This document shows, piece after piece, positions 24,651 through 35,728 of a DNA stretch of 53,994 bases. The position numbers and the translations under genes were made by a program. The notes beneath the pieces were generated by a model. That model was not told the origin of the DNA and did not search any database. It was given only the letters and a program-made list of their open reading frames with translations. Each line of letters starts with the position of its first letter. Positions within the stretch are counted from its first letter, which is position 1. The stretch comes from Dichomitus squalens LYAD-421 SS1 (taxonomy: Eukaryota > Basidiomycota > Agaricomycetes > Polyporales > Polyporaceae), in assembly GCF_000275845.1 (NCBI RefSeq), contig NW_006766960.1, positions 34,449 to 88,442 on the forward strand, read 5' to 3'.

Positions 24651-25773
24651 TCATCTGAGCCAAGAGTTGCTAAGAACAGTTGGAAAGGTGACTACCGCTT
24701 GAACGACCTCGCCCACGTCGACAATCAGTCGGATGCTCGCGAGAACTTGTCGTGCCCTTCTGATGCGGGGACGGCAATGACATGCGGCTGTACATCCGAC
24801 CTCGTTGCCTTTCAGCCACTGCGCGTACCAACGAAGAATCCATGGTTGAGACTGCGGTTCACAGAAGAACTTCTCCTTCCGTATCAGGGAACGAGTATTA
24901 CTCGCGGCGCATGGGGATGTCTCAGTGAAGCATGCTCACCTGGAGAATGACTTCCAGTGTTGCGCCGAGACAGTAGACGTCCCAAGAGAACGGATCAAAC
25001 GACTTCAATCCCAGGGGTGGTCTGATATGAGCTGGTGGCACTGGAACCGCACCTTGGACACCAGGACCTAGCGCAAACTGCCGACAACTCTCGAAGTCAA
25101 TAAGATACACTTTGCCAGCGGTCACTCTCATATCACGTTGCGCGTCTTCTTCAGTGGCGGCGACCACATTGCAGCCAAACACATCCTTGGGGAGGCATGC
25201 GTCAGCATGCGATATCTTTGAGTACTGTGGCTAGGCTTACTCCATGAGCAATACGCAAATTATGAAGATGCTCGACACCCTGCGTGGCCGTCGTCAGCGA
25301 TTTGGTGTACGTGCGATTACCTCACGGACCTCCATGATCTGATCGAACGCCACAACTATGGAACTAGTCTTGAAGGTGAGGACCTTGGATAGCAGACTGA
25401 GGCGGGGCATGACCGCCAAGGGATGCTCACATCTAATGAGCTCATGTGGTACGGTATGATCAGTGGGAGAACTCGAATACTGTTCGAACAGCTCGAAAAA
25501 GTCTGCTTCAGGCCGACCGTCTCTGAGAGCTTTCACGACATAGACAGGACCTTCCTCTGCCCATTGCTTTTGGTAAACTATGAACTTCATCGGTGTATCA
25601 GTATTGGAAATGAGCCTCTCGCAATGAAGGTTCATGATATGACCTACAGGTTGCAGTGACTTATGCAGAACAATGCCCCGCTTGTGAAGTTCGGGATGAT
25701 TCAAAAGCCACTCAGGAATCTTCCTCATGTCAGGAATAGGTCGGGAGTCAATGTGCCCCGTAAAAGTGGCCAT
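24651..25773 (-). CDS. Protein-kinase-like protein, copy 3
   Basis: Five exons: 25648-25773, 25330-25584, 25241-25279, 24940-25185, 24651-24851; all introns phase 0; 288 aa. Exon 2 has VYVVK (candidate beta-3 Lys60), exon 3 GVEHLHNLRIAHG, exon 4 DVFGCN, giving a catalytic loop HGDVFGCN with Asp141 and Asn146 retained. DFG is replaced by DFE (170-172). SWDVYC is subdomain IX, and CHCRPRIRRA near the C-terminus is the subdomain XI region. No glycine-rich loop is recognisable in exon 1, so ATP binding may be weakened and the protein could be a pseudokinase; the retained Lys/Asp/Asn argue against complete loss of activity. No membrane segment. It lies directly downstream of GH35 gene A, on the same strand. 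Confidence 0.75.
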
Positions 25774-26278
25774 GATGATAAGGCAGTGATAACAGCGAGT
25801 TGGGTATTGCAGATGGGACAAGGCGAAACGGAGCGTCGGAAACAAACAAGGGCTCGGCGCCTATCTGGTCTCGTCCCCAGCTCGGAGCTCCGGCGCGAGA
25901 GCCGGAGTCAAGGCACTGTTGAAGCGCTTAAACTTGACTTGCGGGGTACCTAACATCATTCAGTGCAGCGGTGCGCATATCATCGGTAGGCCCCTTCGAC
26001 AAACTACATGTGAGGAGCTGAGACACGAGAATCAGGTAGTCAGACGCTCTCAGACGTCCTCGGCGTCTCCAAGGCTCTCGACGGTGCCCACCAGCGTAGT
26101 AGGCTTGGCTGGCGCATCGGACTCGTGGCATGTTGGTCGGCTCTCTACGGATGGTACGTACTCGTGCCACAGCAAGATATTTATCTGTGAAGTGTGCTCG
26201 GCTAAGAATGGGAGTGCACTCGTGTTTCGCTCGTATATATTCATACAAGTACAATCATTGTATCATAACTTTCAACTA

Positions 26279-29200
26279 TCATTCGCGGAGCTTCCAAGCA
26301 GGACTGTGCAGTGGAATAGGACCCACACCACCATGCAACACGTCGTCAACAATGAGGTCCAGAGTCGGGAATACCGAAGTATCCTCGAGAGCCCAGAGGA
26401 CTATCGCCACCGTGCTGCAATGCAAGACATTATCAATGACTCATTACAGAGCGTCATAGGGTATGGACTCACTTCTTCCCGTTACAATCCAAAATTCCTG
26501 GAGGGACAGGGAACTTTGTTTGCGGGCCCAAGTTCGCCACACGCTTCGTGCCATCACTTAGCGTGGCCAACCCTTGAGGAGTACCAGAGCGTACCTTGCC
26601 GAACATCCACCCATTCACGAACAAGAGCGCCCTGTATGGCTGTGTGTTCTTCATCTCAAACTGGAAGCTGACGAATGGGTCCGTATCCTCGGGGAACGCG
26701 AGGTCGAACGTCGTCACAAAGAATCCAACGCCGGCACTACTTCCAGGTAGCCCTTCGGACAGATCGCGCAGTGTCCAGTCAGAAGTGTCGAAACCGGGAA
26801 GATGCCAACCATGTCGTTCGCCGAAGAGACCTCCTTCGTTCAACACTCCACGCACCTTGTCGGGATAGCTGCGGATGTCCATAGTATCAGCGTAGAGCAG
26901 CGGTGCACAAATTACACGAGTATGTTACTGACTTGGTGTACCCTCCAATCTTTCCTTGGACTTTCCACGTGGTGAAGTTCCCGCTATCAAGCTGGAACCC
27001 GGCGATGCCACGAGCCGGCTTGATGTTCGCCTGCTCGTCGTTGCCCATGTTCTCCTGTATAACCGTGATCACATTATTCAATCCAGTGATCACAGCTCCC
27101 TCCGGGAATGGAAACAGGCCGTTGACATGATCAGCACTGCTGGTGACTGTGCCAATGAACTTGTCGTTGATCCACACGGATGAGGCGAAGACTGATGTGC
27201 AGGCGACGATAAGCACGGGAGGATAGAAGTGGGAATTGAACACTCACAAGTACCGCCGTAGATAGTGAGGTTGACGGACGTCTCAGACCCGGTCCCATTG
27301 AAGTGTCCGCGCCACAATACGGTGTTCTCACAGCTAGCATAACTCAATGTTGTGGAATTCCAGATATCAATCATGACCTTACAATCCGTAATCACAACCT
27401 GCAATGAAATGGTGCTCAGCATCCGATGCTCGAGAGAGAGAGAAGAGATGAGAGAGAGTGAAGAGGATAGCTCCTCCCAAACAAATGTCAAGCGACATAC
27501 CATAGAGTACCCTTCCATCCCCAAACAATGGCTTCTGAAAGATATTCGTGGTCGTATGGTTCGCAACGACCCAATCCGAGTCGTCGAATCCTGGCTGAAT
27601 TTCAGGCAAGCTGTCCTTATACCTCCACCCCTTCAGCCTCGGCACCTTCGCATTCTCGATGTCCGCATTCAGCTGTAGATTACCAGTCAGAACACCCCTC
27701 CCATCGCTGCGCATTGCTACGGGGTTCCCATTCCATGATACCGCGCGCACGGAGGGCGGTGCGATGACGATAAGAGGCACAGACACGTTCAGGTCGCCCC
27801 GGAGAGCGAGCGTGTTGCGATCGCGCGAGAGGGTAGCATTGCGTACAAGGTACGGCCCGCCGACAAGCACGGTCGTGTTTGTTCCGAACCACCAGTAGCT
27901 CTCCAGACCTGCAACAGTGCTGGAGGTCTCGGCCCGAATTGCTGGCGCCCAGAACGACGCGGCGGTGACAGGTTCGGAGAACAAGATGAGCTGCTTGTCC
28001 GAGTCCCAGATCGTGAGCAGTCCGGCAGATCCAGGGACAATAGCAACAGTGGTAAGGTCGTTGATAGTATCCGATGTGCCGAATTGCACGCGTGAAGAGC
28101 TCGTCCGCACGCCATTCCCAGTCATGTTGAGAGCGAACTCGTGAGACTGGTCGGCGAAGCCGTAGAGGAACAAGACGTCGCGTGAGCCGATCGTACCTGC
28201 GAAGAAGACAGACGCGGTTGAATACAGGAGGGATCCGTGGACACCGAAGGAGTAGTCGGTGATTATGAGCTTGCTTTGTCGACCATTGAGCGCGATGCTG
28301 TCAGTCGTCCGCGGTAGTGTTAGCATACCCTGAGAAGTGGGCACTGTGAGCGCGAACGAAATGTTCGCTCTACGAGCCCTTGTATCAGTTTCATTAATGG
28401 TAGTCGAAGCGGAACAAGACTCACGTCGAGGTAGAGTCCGCCTGCCGCGTCACATGGAACCAAGTGTTGCTGTCCGGATTCCTCAACGATGTGACGAATG
28501 CAGCACTCCCGTTCAACGTCACTCCGGGGATGCCCAAACTAGAGTTACCTATCCAGTCCGTCTTCAGGAATTGCGGCGAGGAGCGGATGAACATCCCTTG
28601 GCGTTTGACCTCGTCGAACTTGTCAGTAAGCGCACGATTCTCACGGATCGAGGAGCCGTAGTCGTAGCTCGTGTACACCCCAGGGAAAGGAATCCCGCCC
28701 CAACTCGTCCCTCTGTTGACCAGCGTTGATATACAGACTCAGCTCTCGTTTCTTCCCCACGAGCACTCACCCATAGAGCATATAGTAACTGATCATCTTC
28801 ACGTTAGCGGCCCAATTATGCTTGTAGAAGACGTCCTGAAAGTCTGGTCCCGTCAGCAGCTCGCACGCATCGTATCCCGGTCCGCCCCACGGATCGAAAG
28901 ATCCGCCTTGGAATTCGGGCATATACCAAGGCTCGCTGGGGTTGTTTGCCTTGTGATACTGATGGTAGTTGGTCGTGACGTGGCTCCAAGTGCGAGGCGT
29001 CGAGCAATTGAAGCCTTGAGGGTATGCATCCTGTAGGACGTCAGTCTTTAGTTTTTATGCTCTTAATCCGAGCATGGGGCGCATACCAGCCCATAGATAT
29101 CGACATGACCTGTACCGTTGATGAACCCCGAGCGCATGCCAGGATCGTTGTACGTGCTGCAGACGTAATCAGCGAGTTACTCCATACGGCGCATATGAGT

Positions 29201-30276
29201 AGCAGTACGCACAGCGGGACAACGATGCCACCCTCCCTGTATTGGTTCTCGAGTTGTGCAAAGTACTCTTGAGTGGAAGGATCCGGCGAATTGCGGTTCT
29301 CGTTATCTGTGGTGGCTATGAATTAAGGACTCTTCGAGGGATCGGACAAGAGACTCACCAATCTGCACCGCTAACAAGGGCCCTCCCTCTGTCACTTGAT
29401 AACGCACGCTCTCGTTGATGATGCCCGAGATGTAGGGCTGGTAAGCTGCCGTCCAGTCTGTGGCGTTCGTCCTCACAGTACCCGCGACCTGACTTGTGAT
29501 CCAGTGGGCGATGCCTCCTGACGTCGTCTCGCCGTTAATCTGTAAGGGACGATGCAAACAACATTTGGCGAAGCTTCAAGCGAAATATCCTTACGTAGGG
29601 TCCTGAGCACAGAAGATGTTAGATTTCATTATCAGGTAGGGTCCAGAGCACGAGCACTACGTACCCGGACGCAGGATGACGAATATACCTGCGACTTTAG
29701 CAGCTTCATATATTGCTTGCAGTGACCTCCAATCGTTGAAATCCAGGATGCCGGGTGAGGGATTTATCACTCCCACTGTACCGATAACTTAGTTTGCGAG
29801 ACATCTGCACACATGACGGGCAAGGAAGTTCATGAACATACTGTGAATGTATATGCTGCAGACAATCTATGAGCGAAGGAGCTGGGCTGATACGCAACAT
29901 ACCGACCTGACACCATTGAAACCCGCAGCTACCATCTTCTGGAAAATATCCAGCCAGAGTTCGGGAACCGGCAGTCTGAAGGTATGAAACTCCCCGGCAC
30001 TAGGACATTGAGTCAACATGGTCTTGTCTTCCAAAGTCAAAGGACCCACTGGATGAACAGGCGTTGATCGTGCAAGAATAAAGTATAGTTATCCCATTGC
30101 ACAACATCAGTGAATCCGTTGGATTGGCGGGGTGGGTTAGCAGCGACCACTGCAGACGTGCCCTCGAAGACGGACGGAGAGGTTTTGCTGCAGAGAATAC
30201 TCGACCATGCGACGAGAAGAGATACAAGCAAAGCTGGACGCAGACGTGCCCATACAGTACTGAGAAGCTGGAACAT
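26279..30276 (-). CDS. GH35 beta-galactosidase A
   Basis: Multi-exon, very roughly 1,000 aa. After an N-terminal hydrophobic segment ([15 protein letters not shown], signal anchor or signal peptide) comes [18 protein letters not shown] and, after an intron, [20 protein letters not shown], the start of the GH35 TIM barrel. The acid/base Glu lies in AVQIDNENR (split by an intron near 29350), and the nucleophile Glu in [39 protein letters not shown] ends the barrel; beta-domains follow, with [13 protein letters not shown] in the terminal jelly roll and a final exon ending [17 protein letters not shown]. It should release beta-linked galactose from lactose or plant galactans. SIYIHM replaces the usual YxHW. 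The start could be at 30333 instead. It is a paralogue of gene B. Confidence 0.9.
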
Positions 30277-31201
30277 GGCTCCGGCCCCTTCGACCTCTGT
30301 GATCCTGGCGACCTCGAGTATATATTGGTGCATATCACGTCATAACATCACAACCACGGGACCAGAGGACAGCGGCGCGGGAAACATTCAGAAAGCGGAC
30401 CGGCGGCATGCAGGGGAGGATTTACGAGATGGGCAGCCCAGGAGTATAAGTAGGATCAGGTGGGTTACGCACCAAAAGGACTCGTGGCGTATGACCACTT
30501 GCACCGGTGCGGACTCCTTCCTGAACATGTGTATCCTCCGCTTCATACTCTCGTACCTGTCTTCTGCTGGGACCATCACATACGGAGCGATATCCGCCGC
30601 ACGCCGCTCGGACCGTCGCGTCCTGTGGTGCAGCGCTGGAATCCCAACAAACACATGAGCAAGCAGGTCAAACGGCAATTTGTAGAAACAGTGCGGAAGT
30701 AGAAGGGTACAAGGTCATCTAACAGCACTGGGAACCAAGGATTGCGAGATTAATAGGTCAATCTGGTGACAAGACGCGAGTCAACGGGACAGGTTCGGCG
30801 ACAGGCGACGCACTGCTACCCACGTGGTTGTATCCGAGGAAGCTGCGGTGAGCCACCTATAGGCGCCGAATGCGACCACTCCGTGCAATGCAGCCACCAC
30901 AATCCACGACCTGATCATAGCCTCAGCCAGTTTCAACCGATAAGTTTGAAAATATTCGATCCCACGCGGTTCCAGCACTATCGAATCCTCAAGTCGACTC
31001 CGATGTCTGAATATGGTTCAGAGCTCGACACTGCCAGTGGCAGTGGTGAAATTGATGACAAGGCACGTCTACTACAAATCTATAGGGTACAACTACTGGG
31101 CCTACACTTCTACGCAAGTCGCGTCTATGCTCTAAGTTCTACTAAGACAACAGCAGGTCCGTGAAGGAATGCGATAAGTACGAAATAAGGATAAGTCCCA
31201 A
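30277..31201. other. Intergenic between GH35-A and kinase-like copy 4
   Basis: Presumed promoter of GH35-A. A 96-codon minus-strand frame (30388-30678) has no recognisable domain and is not called. Confidence 0.4.
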
Positions 31202-32329
31202 TCAAACTCGGGAGCCCAGATGCGATCTCAACATGTCCTTCAGATAGCCAACCGCATTCCCGCAAAAGTCAGCCGCACGAATGCACCATTTGATTGCATT
31301 CACTACTCGTAGCGCTCTTCGTGCCGTAGGTCGGCAGTGACATACGCCGGTGCACCCTTGTTCGTCACCCTTCAGCCACAACATTAGCTGCTGAGCAATC
31401 CAGGGGGGCGTCTCGTCCGGTCTGGTCTATGCATGTTTGAGGTCAGCAGCCTTCTCATCTGTGTGTGTGATGCAAAGTCACCTTCAAAAGGAACTCGAGG
31501 ACCCGGCCAACGCAATATACGTCCCAGGAATAAGGGTCGAGACGCGTGATCCCCGGAGGTGGAACGAACTGGGTTGGCGGGAGAGGAATGGCACCTTGTT
31601 CTCCAGGACCAAGGGGTAGTCGCCGGGATCGGTCGAAGTCGATGATGTACAACCCTCCGTCTGCAATTCGGCCGTCGAAGCCCGCCTCACGAGAGGTACC
31701 AGCTAGAAGGTTACCCGTACAAATATCCTAAGCACAGTGTTCAGTCATATATATGCGCGCCGCATAGACGCTGTCAGGATGTACCATGTGCGCAATGCGA
31801 TTCCGATGCAGGTACTCGATTCCCTGTGTTGCGCGCTTTCGTCAGTCATTGAAAGGGAAACGAAGCAAACAAGCACTCTCCGTGACAAACGCAGCTCACC
31901 TCCAACAGTTGGCGGGTTACCTCAAGGAGAGCGGCCAGCCAGTCATCGTCTATGCGCAGGAGCGTACCCACAGAAGGCAGGTACGGCATGACCAGCGAGG
32001 TCTTGTGAGAGCGAACGACCTCGCATGGAATGATGTGGTTATCCGACGAAGCCGGGTCTTGTTGCAGAAACGCGCATATATCCACTTCCTCTGTCACATT
32101 TCTGTGGACAACCTTCACGACGTACTGCGGGGTCGTGAACCAGCTTGTACAGAACACCGTTGACTACCGAAGAGGAGATGAGACACATCAGCGCTCGGAT
32201 AGCCACAATACTGACCGGTTTCAAACACTCGACAGGCACAATCCCTCGTTTCTGGAGCTCGGGTTCATCCACCAGCCACCCGGGAACTGCAAGCAGTTCG
32301 ACGGGGCTGGCGCCCTCGAGCACCTTCAT
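31202..32329 (-). CDS. Protein-kinase-like protein, copy 4
   Basis: Same five-exon, all-phase-0 plan as copy 3: 32216-32329, 31900-32163, 31785-31823, 31482-31727, 31202-31426; 295 aa. Candidate beta-3 Lys55 in QYVVK; catalytic loop HMDICTGN across the exon 3/4 junction (Asp140, Asn145); DFD at 169-171 in place of DFG; SWDVYC in subdomain IX; CHCRPTARRA in subdomain XI. Exons 3 and 4 have exactly the same length as in copy 3 (39 and 246 nt), a clear sign of recent common origin. It lies between the MFS transporter (upstream) and GH35-A (downstream), all on the minus strand. Activity and substrate unknown. Confidence 0.8.
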
Positions 32330-32577
32330 GGCGATAGTGGAGGAAGGTAAAGAAGGTCCCAGTGCGGCTTTGCGCTTCTTATGCGATACGACAAATCACA
32401 TGACCCAGGCCTAGTCAAGGAAGTGGAGCTGTTGGGTCGACGATCGGCGAAGGCTATCTCTGTGGAGCAACAACCGCGGCAATATCCCAAGAAACCGAAA
32501 GGGCAAGTTAGATAGCGCTACGAGGTGAATGCTGGGACATCTTCGCCCGGTTTCGTCCTAGACAAGTATCTCGTTGA

Positions 32578-34451
32578 TCACGAGGACACCCGCGCGACCG
32601 CAACTCGCTGCCGCGCGATTGCGACCGCGACGCTTCCCACCCCCGTGGCCAACGCGCACGACCCTACGAATATCTCTATCGCCCCATACCCGAACTTGCC
32701 GAACCTATTTCCCATCGAAGTGTCCGCGCCAGCCTCGAGGAGCACTCCAGAGATGATCGGCCCAACGACAGCCGACACACTGCGCGCGAGAGTCATGCTC
32801 GAGAACACCATCCCCGAGAACTCGAGCGAACTCCCCGCGCACTCATACGACGCATTAGTCCATGTCGATGTGAAGCCGCCACTCTGTGCGTCGGCACGTA
32901 TGAGCGCTTGGTGAGACATCTGGCAGCGTGAAGTACTCACCAGACTTCCAAAGACTATAGCGAAGAAGTAAAGGTAGATGACCCTATCTGCGAGTCCCCA
33001 CAAGAGGAAGGCACCAAGGCTACTTCCGAGCGCGCTGAAGACCATGATAGAAGGATATGGTATACGATCGGTTAGATATCCGATGACGATCTGGCCTAGG
33101 AACGCAGATGCGTTGAACAGCGAGAGGATGACCGTCGATGTGAGTTGGTCAGAGAGGGCGCGGGCGAACGTAGCGATGTAAAGCGACACGGGGAAGTGTG
33201 CGAGACCTTGGAGAAGAGTCGTGATCGCCTATGCAAAAAGAGCATTAGTGTCAGCGCGAAATGGTATAAGGGACGGCACTCACGAAGCTCCAAAAGAGCG
33301 ACGTCTTGAAAAAATCCAATCTGTTCGGGATCAGTTTCGGCCGACGGCTGCTAGCGTTGAACTTAGGGACCGGCAATCTCGGCCTCATGCCCAACAATGC
33401 AACAGCAGAACAGATCGAAGACCCGATTGCCCATATGCGAAGGGTCCAAGAGAGCCCCAGTTTGCTCAGTAGGCCGTTGAGGATCAACGGAAAGACGAAA
33501 CCTGTAAATCGCAAGGAAGTCAGTAGAACTACGGAAAGTAAAATGTGCAGCGACAAGGTGGGGACAATCTGGCATAAACAACATACCTCCAACACCGATC
33601 CCAGAGTATATGATGCCCCCAGCGAGTCCGCGACGCTCCGAAAACCACTGAGGAAGAAGGTAGATGATGGGCATGTACATAACTCCGCCTCCGACGCCCA
33701 CGCCAATACCTTGGAGCAATATCAGTTGCCACACCTATATAGTGCGATTGCGATCAGAGATGAATGGACAAACGCCGATGACTTATGCAATGCAGACGTA
33801 CTCGCGTGGCAAAACTAGATGTAAAGAGCGAGACTGAGTAGATCGCCAACCCGCACCACATAGATAGCCGTACGTAGTCCGGGTATTTGCGTAGCAAAAA
33901 GTATAGGAAGAAAATCTAGAAGCAGCGTAAGTATTTGAAACAAGTTATACTGCTGAAGATGTTGTACTAACCTCCCCATACTCGATGGCAAGGCAAACGG
34001 TGCCAACCGCAGCGATCGCCACAGGCGATTCCTTATTGAATGGCGGGTTCGAAGTGTAATATTCTATCACGTTCTTCGATCAGCTATGTCTAAGTATGAT
34101 CGCCAAAAATGTGTCACCTTGGAATATTCCGTAACTATCACAGAGGCAAGTGAGTGTGATGACACTGTCGAACGACGGGCACTTCACAACGAACCTGAAA
34201 CCGAATCCCCACACCATCATCTCCAGCACAAATCCTGCGCCACAGAACGTCCATGCTTGTATTCCGCGATCCACAGGTGCTAGCTCTTGAACGTTCGCCC
34301 CTTCTTGAGGATCATCGGCTCGCAACGCAGCCATGGACGATTGCGCAGAGAGCGTCCTAGGAGTCGATGTCGAGCCGTCGCCATATTGGGGGAGCGTCTC
34401 CAGCTCGAATGCAGATTCTGATTGGCCATCAGTATGACTGTGCTCCTTCAT
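32578..34451 (-). CDS. MFS transporter, monocarboxylate-transporter-like
   Basis: Multi-exon, with an acidic, Ser/Thr-rich cytosolic N-terminus (about 75 residues, starting MKEHSHTDGQ), then the first helix GIQAWTFCGAGFVLEMMVWG, the short exon YGIFQ, and YYTSNPPF. WFSERRGLAGGIIYSGIGVG is the conserved loop and helix of monocarboxylate-type MFS proteins; IVIGYLTDRIPYPSIMVFSA is the second-half signature loop. Late helices end at ARQRVAVARVSS and a stop at 32578. About 12 membrane segments can be counted. Likely plasma membrane; substrate could be a monocarboxylate or another small organic acid. The start at 34451 is chosen because the upstream ATG at 34505 only adds an unrelated-looking stretch. 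A decayed related copy lies at 35140-35570 on the other strand. Confidence 0.85.
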
Positions 34452-35139
34452 ATCGTTCTTTAGCAGTACTGGTGAGCGTAGAGTAGAAATGAGATGTAAA
34501 AACAATTTTTGCTAGAACTTACGCGCCTGCAGCGGGCGCTACGCTTCCCATATCTAGAGAGAGCCGGACGGGAGGACTTTCAGCCGCACCACTAAGCACA
34601 TCTCAGGATCTGTCTCCATGAAACCGGCTGACTATGGTTCGTTGGACGATTTGAATCTCTGAAACGCGCTCGAACATTGGGGTGGTCATGCTGCGAGGTT
34701 GTGATCTTCCCGTAAGTCACTAACTTGACTGCTATCCAGACGAGAACAAAGACGAAGACAATTCCAAAAGCGACGCCACAAAGCAGTCGTTACGACACTC
34801 AGGAAACTATCTGAGATTCCGGAACATCTGGAGCGGACGTCAGGTTCTTCAGTGAGATGATCTAGCTAGCAGCGACAACTCACCTGGAACTTGGATTTCC
34901 GAGTCGCTTCTGTGAGATTTTCCTTTCAGCCCCTGGCGCCTCCTCACACATACCTTTTGGTCTCTTTAAGCCTAGTAGCGGTATGATGGTCGCTCACCGC
35001 CTGGCGGATGACTATCACAAGTCGCGAGCTTTGGTTTGTCCCGGGTGGTCGCTTATGAATTACATAATCCTTCGGCTAGCGCTCACGCCTCGCGCCAGGT
35101 ACTTAATCATAGGCCAGGGCCGTGTCTCCTACTTACCGC
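34452..35139. other. Intergenic upstream of MFS gene
   Basis: No gene seen; promoter region of the MFS transporter and possibly older, unrecognisable parts of the decayed MFS copy. Confidence 0.4.
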
Positions 35140-35570
35140 CTCTCACGATGGCTGTCAGTGCGCTGGCAGTGATATCACTGCATTCATACTTTTTTGGGGG
35201 GCCTGGTGGACAGGGCTGCAACAGATCCCGATTCATACTCCATCTGTGCTCTACTTGCTCGTACACTTGTAAAACGGCGTGTTCTCTTGGGCTACTTGGA
35301 CAAAGGCGCCGTATGAATGCTCCCCGGAATGCTCTCCTGATCTCACCGGTATGGTGTTACATGGGCTGTTACTTGTGAGAAGCCTCCTGCGTCGCTGCCC
35401 CCCGCATCTCTGAGCTCTCGCTAGAGGCGATTATACGTTCTTCGTGGCAAGTTTGGGTATGGCGCTCAGGCTGTGGATTGTTCGGCAGATCTCGTGCATT
35501 GGCCATCGGAGCAAGTACAATCGCTGTCGCATTCGCGAAACAGCGGACCAAGGTGCCACGGGTGTCCTGA
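35140..35570 (+). pseudogene. Decayed MFS transporter remnant
   Basis: Pieces of the C-terminal third of an MFS protein related to the 32578-34451 gene occur in different + frames. VISLHSYFFG matches VIYLYFFA. TWTKAPYECSPECSPDLTGM (from 35294) matches TWTNASYECAGSSLEFSGM. GKFGYGA (about 35449) matches GKFGYGA, and ALAIGASTIAVAFAKQR...VS with stop at 35568-35570 matches ALATGVGSVAVAIARQR...VSS. The pieces are in order but need at least two frameshifts, and the N-terminal half is absent. It is on the strand opposite to the intact gene, so the pair arose by inverted duplication or by decay of a divergent neighbour. Confidence 0.65.
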
Positions 35571-35728
35571 AAGATACGAGCATTCTCTCTAACTCCTACA
35601 ATGCACTGTCTGGATATCAATAGGCAAGCATCTCGAAGGCTTTAGTGATTCGATACAGTCCATCCGATCCTCAACAGTTCGACGCTTGCAGAGCCTCCCG
35701 CCTTCCTATCTTGCACTTCTGCATCTCC

